Shown: piece by piece, positions 10,372 to 18,609 of the stretch
Layout: each line of letters starts with the position of its first letter
Numbering within the stretch: the first letter of the stretch is position 1
NCBI RefSeq assembly: GCF_001029105.3
Contig: NZ_CP011808.2
Location: 124,001 to 188,000 of the forward strand
From: Pandoraea faecigallinarum
Lineage (GTDB): Bacteria > Pseudomonadota > Gammaproteobacteria > Burkholderiales > Burkholderiaceae
Direction of reading: 5' to 3'
DNA: 64,000 nt
Translations under genes and position numbers: made by a program
The notes under the pieces: generated by a model
The model's input: only the letters and a program-made list of their open reading frames with translations
What the model was told of the DNA's origin: nothing
Databases searched by the model: none

Positions 10372-10524
10372 TCAGCCGATGCCCATGGCCGCCACATACT
10401 GAGCGGCATATTGGGCGTGTTCGACGACGCTTGGCACAAAGGACGTACACGCATCGCCGGTGGGGAGGGAAAACTTGCCAAGTTCGTCGCGGAGCGTGAA
10501 TTCGGCCATGAGGAGTTCAGACAT
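10372..10524 (-). CDS. Small hypothetical protein (50 aa)
   Basis: An ATG at 10524 is preceded by GGGAGATAGCTC and opens a 50-codon frame beginning MSELLMAEFTLRDELGKF and ending QYVAAMGIG. The composition looks protein-like (balanced hydrophobic and acidic residues, unlike the Arg-rich shadows around it). I do not recognise the family. It lies upstream of the autotransporter promoter on the same strand. Confidence 0.4.
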   Translation of the reverse strand: MSELLMAEFTLRDELGKFSLPTGDACTSFVPSVVEHAQYAAQYVAAMGIG

Positions 10525-10784
10525 GAGCTATCTCCCACTTCAAAGACGTGCGGTTCAAGACGGTGGCTGTTGACGCGACGCCAGAATAGTGGGGGGGCCA
10601 CTCGCCGTCACCTGAGATAAATCACAGCGCCATCCCGCCGGGGAGACTGAGGATCATGCCCGGGCTAATGGGGCGGGAAAATATGCCAGGGCGAAAGCTT
10701 CGCCGCACCGGTGTCGGCGTGAGCGTGGCGACCACCACTCAGTGGGCGCAACGCAGGTGCTTGCTACCACGCTCGGTCGCTTAG

Positions 10785-11632
10785 AGCCGGTTTACGATCT
10801 CCTGAGCAGCAGTGCCAAAAAGGCGAGATGGACAAACTGCAAGCTGGTGTTGAGCAAACGCTCACAGTTCTTCCATAAGCGCCGGTTCTTCTCCAGCCAG
10901 GCGAAACTGCGCTCGACGACCCAACGCTGCGGCAGGACCTTGAAAGTATGCAGTTCGCTGCGTTTGGCGATCTGCACCGTGACCCGCTCGCCCAAGATCT
11001 CGCGCACGCCCTGCGCGAAGGGTTCGCCCACGTAACCGCCATCGACCAGCACACTTTGCACCTGTCCCAAGCGAGGCTTGCCGTGCTCGAACGCCAGCAA
11101 CGCTCCTTTGCGATCGTTCACCTCGGCAGTGGTTACCGCCACGGCGTGCGGTAAGCCCTGCGTGTCTACGGCAATATGACGCTTGATGCCCGACACCTTC
11201 TTGCCCGCGTCATAACCCTTATGCGCTGCCGTGTCAGTGTTCTTCACGCTCTGCGCGTCCACGATCAAGAACGTCGTGCTGGCGCTGCGTCCCTGTCTTG
11301 TGCGCGCCGCGCCAACCTGATTTTTTGAGTGCCTGCTCCAGCACGCTCACGCCGTGCTGGTCAGGCTGACTCCATTTGCTGAAATACGCGTAGACGGTTT
11401 GCCACTTGGGAAACTCGCTGGGCAAGAAGCGCCATTGGCAACCGGTACGCAACAGATACAGCACCGCGCAAAACACCTCGTACAAGTCCACCGTCGTGGG
11501 CTTCGTGCGCCGGCGCACGCTGCGCAACAGCGGCTCGATCTCCGAGAACTTCTCTCGGCTTATGTCACTCGCGTATTTCTTTCTCGTCATCCTCGAATTA
11601 TCAGGGATGACCAGAAGATCGCAAACACGTTC
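10785..11632 (-). mobile_element. IS5-family element (IS427/IS1031-like), two-ORF type
   Basis: Imperfect terminal inverted repeats (GTTTACGATCTCCTG near 10791; GTTTGCGATCTTCTG reading in from 11632). Both ends abut TTAG, a YTAR target as used by this family. It contains a frameshifted transposase. Confidence 0.75.
10792..11590 (-). CDS. IS5-family transposase, orfA/orfB by frameshift
   Basis: orfA (11234-11590, MTRKKYASDISREKF) holds the DUF4096-type N-terminal domain. orfB (10792-11268) holds the catalytic DDE part, with IVDAQSVKNTD, VDGGYVGE and RWVVERSFAWLEKNRRL. The frames overlap around a run of six A (minus strand CTCAAAAAATC), consistent with -1 programmed frameshifting, as is usual for this IS group, so it is probably functional rather than broken. 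Confidence 0.8.
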
Positions 11633-12417
11633 TTAGGCCCCTGAGCCTTTACCCCTGGATTTGCGCGTTGCCGCGCGTCCGCCGCTTGTATGACGCCGCG
11701 CGCGTCACAGGCCCCGTGTCGGACCCCCGGGAGCGACCTGCACGCGCGCCGTTCGGCGCGATCAAACCACCCGCATATGCGCGGCGATCCGCTTGCCGTC
11801 GCCGTAAAAGGGACCGTGCCCGTTGGACGGGACGTGCCGCCCGCAACGGGCGATATCGGAGTGAATCTCGCTAACGCCGGGGCGTGCACGCGTGTCTGCT
11901 CCCGCGTCATTCGAGGTGCGCGCGCGCTCACGGTAGTGGCCCCCGCCAAATTCCATAAATCCGGCTTTCCCACCGAATTCCGAAAGAAATGCCCCGTGTC
12001 ATGGCGTAGAACGGAATCACATGCCGTGTGTCGTGTGTCGTGTATCGCGCATCACGGGCTACGGGTTACACGCTGAGTGCCTGTCGGCGCCCGCCAGCGC
12101 CTTGCCGGCCCGAGCGCCGCACTGGCGGCGCGCTGAACAACGCGCGGTAGTCCGCGCGCCTCGGGCATGGGAATCGGATCGTGCCGAAGGCGCTATCGCT
12201 GGAGCCTGACGTTGATCAATCGGGCAAAACGCAACGATGGACGGGCCCGTCGAAAAATCCCGAAATGAGGAAACGTGTAATGGGCACTTGGCTGGCAAGC
12301 ACAAGACTTACCAACTTTTCTGTTCGGGTTGGGGCAATACCGGATACGGCAAACTTGGTTGGGGTTTGCCTCGAGGGGGCACGCGATGTGGGTGTCCGAG
12401 GCGTTGCCGGCGACGAA
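11633..12417. other. Intergenic stretch upstream of the translocator operon
   Basis: GC-rich sequence between the IS5 element and the operon promoter. Overlapping open frames lack ribosome sites and recognisable domains. Confidence 0.35.
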
Positions 12418-12462
12418 TTCAGGTCTTCACCTTATGCCGTGCGCCTTGGTAACGCCGACAAT
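12418..12462 (+). promoter_or_regulatory. Regulon-type promoter (site C) of the T3SS translocator operon
   Basis: TTCAGGTCTTCACC (12418-12431; one mismatch to consensus), 25 bp, GACAAT (12457-12462), about 115 bp before the first ATG of the operon. Confidence 0.65.
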
Positions 12463-12578
12463 GGAGCATAGGCCATTGAACGCGGCCCGCGCTTCACTGA
12501 GTGCTGCGTCGGGGCTACGGCCCGGCGCCGGACGCGTGTCCAGCATTCCCCAGAACTGAGACGAAGGAAGGAACCCCA

Positions 12579-12941
12579 ATGCGTAAATCCCCTCAATCGG
12601 TACAGCCCCTGCTCCAGGAAGTCACTAAGCAAGCGCACGTCATCCAGACGCTGATGAATAACATCGAGGGCTTGCAGCAGGAGCTCGTGCAGCTTCAGGA
12701 ACGTGCCAAGACCGACCCGCAGGCCCGTGCCCGCTTCGAGCGGGTGCAACACGCGTTGAACCACGGCGAACTGGCCGCGGTGTTTCATCGGCTGTCTGCG
12801 TGGGCGGACGCCCTTGAACAACATCTTAAGACGGCGCCGAAACAGCTGTCTTCCCCCACTGCCGCGACGCCTGACACGCCGGCGCCGGCGCGCAAGTCCG
12901 GCGCCAAGTCCGGCCCCAAGTCGGGCCGCACTTTCGTTTAA
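12579..12941 (+). CDS. SseA-like T3SS translocator chaperone (by position and shape)
   Basis: 120 residues starting at ATG 12579 behind an AAGGAAGGA ribosome site; upstream in-frame codons lack one. Residues 1-85 are alpha-helical, coiled-coil-like and Gln/Leu-rich; the tail is basic and Pro/Ala/Lys-rich. Size, helical nature, basic tail and first place in a five-gene operon match Salmonella SPI-2 SseA (108 aa), the chaperone of the filament protein SseB and translocator SseD. I infer the role from synteny; primary sequence similarity is weak. Next gene follows after 21 bp. Confidence 0.55.
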   Translation: MRKSPQSVQPLLQEVTKQAHVIQTLMNNIEGLQQELVQLQERAKTDPQARARFERVQHALNHGELAAVFHRLSAWADALEQHLKTAPKQLSSPTAATPDTPAPARKSGAKSGPKSGRTFV

Positions 12942-12962
12942 CTGCCTCAGGAGCGCAGCCCC

Positions 12963-13691
12963 ATGCCCAACGCAATCTCCAGCGCTCACGCCGTGAGCGT
13001 CGCGCAACCCGTCGATAAACACGCGAACCTCGCGACCGTCGAGGGAGCCGTAAGTCTGTGCAGAAGAGTCCTGGAGGTGATGGCAAAGCTCCAGGACTTC
13101 CATAACGTCAAGGTGCTCGACACAGCTAATCGTCTGGAGAAGGACGCAGAGCGTGCCAATGCCTCCAAGTCAAAGGCCAACGAGCTCGACGCTATCATCG
13201 CCACCTTAAAGGAGCCCGGTAAAACAGCCGCCCTGCCGGGCTCCGTGGAGAAGTATATGGAAGACTTTGGCATCCTGGTCCGGGCGGCGCCCATTACCCC
13301 CGCAGCCCCGTCGGCCACCCCCGCCCCGGCGGCGAGCGCGGGCCCGGCGGACGACGCCTTTTTGCAAGGGTTGAAAGGTCCGGCGAGCGCCGCCCCTGCG
13401 GCAGGGGCCACCGCGCTGGCGCCAGCGCCAGCGTCCGGCGGCACGTCACTCCGGGAGTACCTGGTGGAGATCAAGCAGGACAAGGGCCCGCACCAATTGA
13501 CCCTGGCGCAGTTCGGGATGATCAAAAGCGCGCTCGACGCCGACTCCCAAAAATGGGGGGACCTGAACGCGAAGAACATGATGTTCCTCCAGAACTATTT
13601 GCAACAGAGTAACACCCTCATGACCGCGCAATCGAACACCGCCAATGCGACCAATGACATGAATAAATCTATCGTGGCCAACATCAGGTAA
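12963..13691 (+). CDS. sctA: T3SS needle-tip/filament protein, SseB/EspA-like (SctA)
   Basis: 242 residues with an AGGAG ribosome site. Residues 1-90 are helical, 100-160 form a Pro/Ala-rich hinge, and residues 175-242 form a C-terminal amphipathic helix (LTLAQFGMIKSALDADSQ to NDMNKSIVANIR). This helix-linker-helix form with a C-terminal coiled coil is typical of hydrophilic translocators (EspA, SseB, Bsp22), which polymerise at the needle tip and connect it to the pore. Position between an SseA-like gene and an SscA-like chaperone supports SseB equivalence. It might instead resemble IpaD/LcrV tips, but size and operon order favour the EspA type. Confidence 0.6.
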   Translation: MPNAISSAHAVSVAQPVDKHANLATVEGAVSLCRRVLEVMAKLQDFHNVKVLDTANRLEKDAERANASKSKANELDAIIATLKEPGKTAALPGSVEKYMEDFGILVRAAPITPAAPSATPAPAASAGPADDAFLQGLKGPASAAPAAGATALAPAPASGGTSLREYLVEIKQDKGPHQLTLAQFGMIKSALDADSQKWGDLNAKNMMFLQNYLQQSNTLMTAQSNTANATNDMNKSIVANIR

Positions 13692-13696
13692 AGGGG

Positions 13697-14170
13697 ATGA
13701 CGATGTCCGAACCCGACGATCTCGCGCCGGTGGGTGCGCACGTTCGCGCAGCCGGCACGACCCTCAGCGCGACCGGCCTGGACCCGGGCGACCTCGATTG
13801 CGTCTACGCCTATGCTTGCCAGTTGTTCGACGCGAGCGATTACGCAGGGGCTAAGCGCTTCTATCTGCTGCTCGTGCGGCTCTCGCCCTGGCAATTCGAC
13901 TACTGGTTGGCACTGGGCCTCGCGTGCCAGCGGAGCGCGGAGCACGAAGACGCCTTGTTCTGCTTTGGTCAAGCCGGTCTGCTGCGCCACGACGACCCGC
14001 GCCCGGCCTACCATGCCGGACTTAGCCATCAACTTGCTGGCGACCCCAAGCGCGCGCACGAGGCCTTTACCGCCGCGCTCAAGGGCTGCGCCGAGCGCCC
14101 CGAGTACGCCGGATTCGCCGCTGAAGTCGAGCGGCAGGCGGGGTGCGCGCTTCTGAAGGCAAGCCTATGA
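13697..14170 (+). CDS. sctG: LcrH/SycD-type class II T3SS chaperone (SctG)
   Basis: 157 residues with three TPR units (around residues 33-66, 67-100 and 101-135; motifs such as FDASDYAGAKRFYLLLVRLSPW and DYWLALGLACQRSAEHEDAL). This is the fold and length of SycD/LcrH/SscA, which hold the two hydrophobic translocators in the cytoplasm before secretion. It starts 5 bp after the preceding stop, and its stop overlaps the next ATG (ATGA), so it should be translationally coupled to the SctE gene, its likely client. Confidence 0.85.
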   Translation: MTMSEPDDLAPVGAHVRAAGTTLSATGLDPGDLDCVYAYACQLFDASDYAGAKRFYLLLVRLSPWQFDYWLALGLACQRSAEHEDALFCFGQAGLLRHDDPRPAYHAGLSHQLAGDPKRAHEAFTAALKGCAERPEYAGFAAEVERQAGCALLKASL

Positions 14171-15654
14171 AATCGACCTCCCTCGAGTCGCCCGCCCTGC
14201 GCGCGCTCGGCGCTGCGCCCAGCCGCGGCGGCGCTACCGATGCTGAGGGCCTGCCGGTGGGCGCCGGTGCGCTGCACCCGCGCGCCCCGCTCGGTGCGTA
14301 CGAGCCGTCGGCTCAGCGCGCCGACGGCTTGCACAGCCCGCCGCCGCCGCGCGAGCCCGTGACGCTGGTGGGGGCCGAACAGGCCCTCGACCGTCTGCTG
14401 CACGCCGCTTTCGACGACGACGCGCGGGGCCTGCGCTTGACGCGGCAGCAGCTCGAAGGGCTGACGCCCGAGGGCTGGATCACGTTCCTCGCGCTGATGA
14501 ACACGGCGCAAAATGGCCAGCTCGCTCAGCTCGAGGCCAAGGCGATGGAAATCCACGCCAACGCCATGCAGATGTGCCGCGCCGAACAGGCGAAGGAGCT
14601 GCTCAAGCAGGGCGAGAACGGCAAAGCGCAGGCGGCTAACGCAAAGAGCAGCACCGACTGGGCCTTCATCGCCAACGTGGCCCTGGCTCTGGTCACGCTC
14701 GTAAGCGGCACGTTAAAAACCGCCGCGGGCGCTAACCACGCCTCGGGCTTCTGTGAGCTGTTCGCCGGCGGCTTCGCCCTGGCGAAGATTGTCGCCACGT
14801 GCAGGGCACAAGCGGCCGGGAACGCAGAAGAGGCGAAGCATTGGAACCAGGAAGCCGAAAAGTTCAGCGATCTGGAGACCAAATTCCTGGGCTTCAGCAT
14901 GGCAATTGACGTCCTCTCCGTCGGGCGTGTTGTCGCGGCGGGCAAGCTCATCGCCGACGCCACCAAGACGCAGCTCGGCAATGCGACCACGTTGAAAAAC
15001 ATCGTCGGGGATTCCCTCACCGCCAGCAAACAGGTGACCCGCGACGCCATCAAGCTCGAGGCCGCGAACGTGGGCCAGGCCGTGGCGGGCACGGTCGAGG
15101 CCGATGTCACCGCGAGCATCCGCGCGTCGTTTGGAACGATGGGCAGGAGCCTCGGAGAGGCGCAATTTACGAAGCTGTTCAACCGGATGGGTATCGAACA
15201 AATGGTGACGCGCGCCGTGCAGGGTGCGGTGACCCGATCGGTCAAATCCGCGGCCACGACCGGCGTCGCCGAGACCGAAAACCTGGTCAAGGAGATCGCC
15301 AGGCAGGTCGAGCGCCAAGCCTGGGGCGCGGGCGCTCGTGCCGCCCTGTGGAACACGCCAAACACCATCAAGCGCGTCGCCAGCGCGGGCATCGTGGGCG
15401 GGCGCAGCATCGCGGAAGGTGTGATCGAACTGCGCCAGAACAAACTGCAGTTAGAACTGCAGAAGTCGCTCATCGACGCCCGCTTCCTGCAGTATCTGAT
15501 CGACGATTTTCAGCAAGCCAGCAAGAGCGCTTTGGACGGCCTGAAGCGCGCCAATACGCGCACCACCGATATGCAGGCGTCCCTGATGGAGCAGTCGGCC
15601 CTACACGGCAGAATGCTCCAGGGCATTGCCGGCGTCGCCCACACCACCGCTTAA
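14167..15654 (+). CDS. sctE: T3SS major hydrophobic translocator, SseC/EspD/IpaB-like (SctE)
   Basis: 495 residues; start ATG 14167 overlaps the chaperone stop. The Pro-rich N-terminus would contain secretion and chaperone-binding signals. A coiled coil spans about 110-150, followed by two hydrophobic helices (about 165-190, NVALALVTLVSGTLK, and 192-212, ELFAGGFALAKIVA) forming the membrane hairpin that inserts in the host membrane. The long helical C-terminus is Ala/Lys/Gln-rich. Length and place match SPI-2 SseC (484 aa). Confidence 0.85.
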   Translation: MKSTSLESPALRALGAAPSRGGATDAEGLPVGAGALHPRAPLGAYEPSAQRADGLHSPPPPREPVTLVGAEQALDRLLHAAFDDDARGLRLTRQQLEGLTPEGWITFLALMNTAQNGQLAQLEAKAMEIHANAMQMCRAEQAKELLKQGENGKAQAANAKSSTDWAFIANVALALVTLVSGTLKTAAGANHASGFCELFAGGFALAKIVATCRAQAAGNAEEAKHWNQEAEKFSDLETKFLGFSMAIDVLSVGRVVAAGKLIADATKTQLGNATTLKNIVGDSLTASKQVTRDAIKLEAANVGQAVAGTVEADVTASIRASFGTMGRSLGEAQFTKLFNRMGIEQMVTRAVQGAVTRSVKSAATTGVAETENLVKEIARQVERQAWGAGARAALWNTPNTIKRVASAGIVGGRSIAEGVIELRQNKLQLELQKSLIDARFLQYLIDDFQQASKSALDGLKRANTRTTDMQASLMEQSALHGRMLQGIAGVAHTTA

Positions 15655-15672
15655 TCTCTCAAGGACATCGCC

Positions 15673-16356
15673 ATGACCCGGATCAATTCCAACTCCAACG
15701 CCAGTTTCAGCCACAGCATTGCTGAGCCCGCCCAGGGCAGCGGCCACGCCCCCGCCGCCGCTGCCGCGCGCAACACCGCCGGGGTCGGCACGATCACGGC
15801 GGTGGCCGAGCAATACCGCGACGTGGTAACCGGCGCCCAAATCAACGCATCCCAGATCATGGAGTTCGTATGCAAAGTCAAAGGCGCTCAGCGCGACATT
15901 GAGAACCTGAACAAACAGCAACTGCAAAAGGCTTCGACAGAAACGCGGGTTGAGATGGTCCAGGCGAGGATCGCGGCTGCCGAAATCGGCACCGAGGGCA
16001 GCAACAAAAGCGCCAAGGGCCAGATTATCGAGGGCGCCATCCAGGCAGGCGTCGGGGCGTTGTCGACCGCGGGGGCGGCCAAAGATTCTGCGATGCAACA
16101 TATCGCCCCCGTTGGCAGCGGGGCCAGCAGCCTGGTGCACGGCGTGGTAGCCCTAAAGGCCAACGCGGACCTGCTCAAGGACAAGACAATTCAGGCGCAG
16201 GTCAGTTTTTTGGAGAAACTCGACGAAATCCTCACCGTCGGCGTGAGGGACGCAAGTGAGGGCTCGAAGGGCTCTTCAGAGAACGTCCTCACTGTCGCGA
16301 GGGACCTGACGCAATTCACTCAAGGTTTTTTTAACGCCATCATTATGAGAGGTTAG
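15673..16356 (+). CDS. sctB: T3SS minor translocator, SseD/EspB-like (SctB)
   Basis: 227 residues behind an AAGGAC ribosome site, 18 bp after sctE. The Ser/Asn/Ala-rich N-terminus leads to a coiled coil (about 70-100) and a moderately hydrophobic small-residue segment (GAIQAGVGALSTAGAA, about 124-140) like the single membrane segment of minor translocators. Helices run to the end. Last gene of the operon; equivalent to SseD (195 aa) by order. Together with SctE it would form the pore in the target-cell membrane. Confidence 0.75.
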   Translation: MTRINSNSNASFSHSIAEPAQGSGHAPAAAAARNTAGVGTITAVAEQYRDVVTGAQINASQIMEFVCKVKGAQRDIENLNKQQLQKASTETRVEMVQARIAAAEIGTEGSNKSAKGQIIEGAIQAGVGALSTAGAAKDSAMQHIAPVGSGASSLVHGVVALKANADLLKDKTIQAQVSFLEKLDEILTVGVRDASEGSKGSSENVLTVARDLTQFTQGFFNAIIMRG

Positions 16357-16961
16357 CGTTACGAGACTCACGCGCGCGCCACCGGGTGCCGGGCGAGCGC
16401 AGCTCGCGCGGCTGACCGGCGCGTTCGCCGACGCGGCAGCGCATGCCATATTTTCGCCACACGCTCGAGCGGCTCAAGGTGGCGCGCGGCGCTGGAACCG
16501 ATGTCGGGCGGGCCGTCGAGTCCGTCAAGCGTGGTGGGCGTGAGGGGCATGATCGCGTAATCAGGAAAGGCGCGTGGCCCGCGTATCTCCGACGCACCCC
16601 CAGAATGAGACGGCACGACCGGCGCGGCACGGGAAGGTCAGGGCAAACGCCGCGAGCGTCGCGGCCGCGCGGCTCGCGCCATTCGTGGTGCTTCGTTCGT
16701 AGGGCGAGGCGACGCCGCGCGTGCGCTCCGCCGTTCGTCTTGTTCGCCGCGGGTGGGGGCGCGGCGCGCCAGAGCACCCGTGAGTGCCGCGCGCGCGGTG
16801 TGCCCCAGGCGCGGCGGCGCGGGAGCCCTGAGACGCGACGTTCGTTCGTCGCGCTGCCGTGGCGTTCGCCTCGTCCACTCCGTCCACCCGGTTTAGCTCG
16901 TCCGACGCGCACGATGCGCGCGCAACCCCGCGCGCGTTCGGCGGGGCTCGTGATATGCTCG
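16357..16961. other. GC-rich intergenic stretch
   Basis: No convincing ORF; long overlapping frames on both strands are Arg/Pro-rich shadows. No clear terminator after sctB. Confidence 0.35.
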
Positions 16962-16978
16962 ATGCAGTTAACAGTCAA
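16962..16978 (+). repeat. 17-bp inverted repeat, upstream copy
   Basis: ATGCAGTTAACAGTCAA occurs here and, exactly inverted, at 17581-17597 inside the recombinase-like gene. This copy lies just upstream of that gene's start, where an operator or recombination site would sit. Confidence 0.6.
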
Positions 16979-17013
16979 GCGAGGGCGGCGTGCTGCCCAA
17001 ACTCTGCCTACAG

Positions 17014-18009
17014 ATGACGGAACTCGACTTGTTTGCCCCGGGGGTGGGGGACTGGGAGACCGACCCCCTCGCGGCGTTCGAGGCGTGGCTCGCGGCGCGT
17101 AAAGGCCGCAAAGGGCCCGCCGGTGCCGGCCTGCGCGCGTCCTCCGCGAGCGTCTATCGCGCCCAATGGTCGGCGTTCGTGCGCTACTTGGCGCAACCTC
17201 CACGTACGCAACTCACGCACGTGGGCGAGGCCGACATCAGTCGCTATCTTGCCGGCTTACATCTCGAAAATCGACAGCAACGCGCACGCATTCGCAAGTT
17301 GATCGAGCGTGTGCTGGACGAGGTGTATCGCGCGCAGGCCCGCTCGGGGACGCCCAATCCTGCGCGGCGCGCGCTGGTCGAGCCGTCGTGCGTGTGGAAA
17401 GACGTGCAAGGCAATCGGCCGACACCGTTCTTGCGTGCCGACGCGTTGGAGCAGTTGTGGGGATATATGGAATGCGCCCCGATGGCTGCTGAACATCATG
17501 GGCAATGGAAGGAGGCGAGAGATGTAGCGCTTACCGCAGCGTATCTAGGGGCAGGGGTGAAGGTGGGCGATAGTCTACGTTTGACTGTTAACTGCATTCA
17601 TGAGGATCTGGCGTGGCTCGACGTGAAGCATCCCGGCTCCCAGTACGCCTATCGCGCCAAGTTGCTGCGCGGCGCGACGCAGGTGCTGGCCCGCTGGTTG
17701 CGCGTGCGCGCGCACGCCGGTACATTGGGCCCGCTGCTTTTTCCCGGTGGACTCGACGGGCGCCCCATGCATAGTGTGACGGCGCTGCGCGCGGTGCGCG
17801 CCACCGCCACACGTGCGGGCATCGCCTGCGAGCATACGGAACGCCTGAGCCCCCAAACGCTACGCAATACCTACGCGGCGACGCTGCTCGCCCAAGGCGA
17901 GACCGATTTAGCACTGTGCAACACCTTGGGATTCGCCGAGCTGGTGAGCGCGACTCGATTGCGCGCGGCGTGGGACGCGTGGCGAGCGCAGCCGGCGCCC
18001 ACACCGTAG
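17014..18009 (+). CDS. Tyrosine-recombinase-like protein with degenerate active site
   Basis: 331 residues from ATG 17014 (a GTG at 16990 would add eight). The N-terminal SAM-like core-binding domain (SSASVYRAQWSAFVRYLAQ) and C-terminal catalytic fold follow phage integrases/XerCD. The catalytic set is altered. Box I reads GAGVKVGDSLRL where GLRxSEL is expected (Arg to Lys). Box II reads LSPQTLRNTYAATLL where PHxLRHTFAT is expected (His to Gln, second His to Asn; Arg kept). The end reads LGFAELVSATRLRAAW with no His and no nucleophilic Tyr. It is therefore probably not an active recombinase; a DNA-binding role at its inverted repeat is possible. Alone, no excisionase nearby. Confidence 0.75.
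   Translation: MTELDLFAPGVGDWETDPLAAFEAWLAARKGRKGPAGAGLRASSASVYRAQWSAFVRYLAQPPRTQLTHVGEADISRYLAGLHLENRQQRARIRKLIERVLDEVYRAQARSGTPNPARRALVEPSCVWKDVQGNRPTPFLRADALEQLWGYMECAPMAAEHHGQWKEARDVALTAAYLGAGVKVGDSLRLTVNCIHEDLAWLDVKHPGSQYAYRAKLLRGATQVLARWLRVRAHAGTLGPLLFPGGLDGRPMHSVTALRAVRATATRAGIACEHTERLSPQTLRNTYAATLLAQGETDLALCNTLGFAELVSATRLRAAWDAWRAQPAPTP
17581..17597 (-). repeat. 17-bp inverted repeat, intragenic copy
   Basis: Exact inverted partner of 16962-16978, inside the recombinase-like coding sequence. Two of the next three bases outward from the conserved end also pair. Confidence 0.6.
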
Positions 18010-18228
18010 CCCTCACCCGACGCCGCTGGACGAACGCGAGGGCGCTGCCCCCACGGGCGGCCAGATGCCGTACCGGGGGCATGGCATGCGGTTAGCCTTC
18101 GGACGTCGCGCCTTGCCGCGCCAACGCCGAACCACTGCGGGTGCCCCGCGCCCCGGGCGCACCGTTCAGACGTCGTGCGTCCGGGTATTCCAGGCGCCCC
18201 GCCACGGGAGGTCAGGGCGAGCGCGGCG

Positions 18229-18609
18229 CTACTCCTGCTCGGGCTGCTCGGCGGCGATCAGTGTGAGTTTCTCCTGCTCGCGCAGGTTGCGACGCAGCGC
18301 CGCCTCCTGTTCGACGCGCGTGCGCGCGAGCTCGTGCCGCGCCGCGATCACGCCGTCGCGCTCACGCGCCAGGGCTTGCCCTTCGCTGTCAAGTCGGGCG
18401 AGCGCGGCGCGCAGCAGGTCGAGTTCTCGAGGCTCGTAAGCCCCGCCTTGCCCGGTGCGCGTGCGCAACTCGCGATACACGGCCTCGCGGCGCACTTGCA
18501 ACGCCTCCTGGCGCGCACACAGGGCCTTTTCCTCGTCATCGAGCTGAGCGAGCGCGCGATGTATATTGCGCTCGCGCCGGCGCTTGATCTCCAACAACTG
18601 GCTCAGCAC
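18229..18609 (-). CDS. sctO: T3SS stalk/central coiled-coil protein SctO (SsaO/YscO-like)
   Basis: 126 residues from a GTG at 18609 whose GTGCTGA overlaps the sctN stop, so I prefer it to the upstream frame opening. Almost wholly coiled coil with Glu/Arg/Leu heptads (LEIKRRRERNIHRALAQLDDEE to LREQEKLTLIAAEQ). SctO proteins are FliJ-like stalks that insert in the SctN hexamer and contact SctV. Placement directly after sctN is standard. No sctP-U genes follow; the operon ends here. Confidence 0.8.
   Translation of the reverse strand: MLSQLLEIKRRRERNIHRALAQLDDEEKALCARQEALQVRREAVYRELRTRTGQGGAYEPRELDLLRAALARLDSEGQALARERDGVIAARHELARTRVEQEAALRRNLREQEKLTLIAAEQPEQE

Noticed and set aside
16443..17203. 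Long overlapping ORFs on both strands around 16.4-17.2 kb
   Set aside because: GC-driven open frames, Arg/Pro/Ala-rich, without ribosome sites or recognisable motifs.
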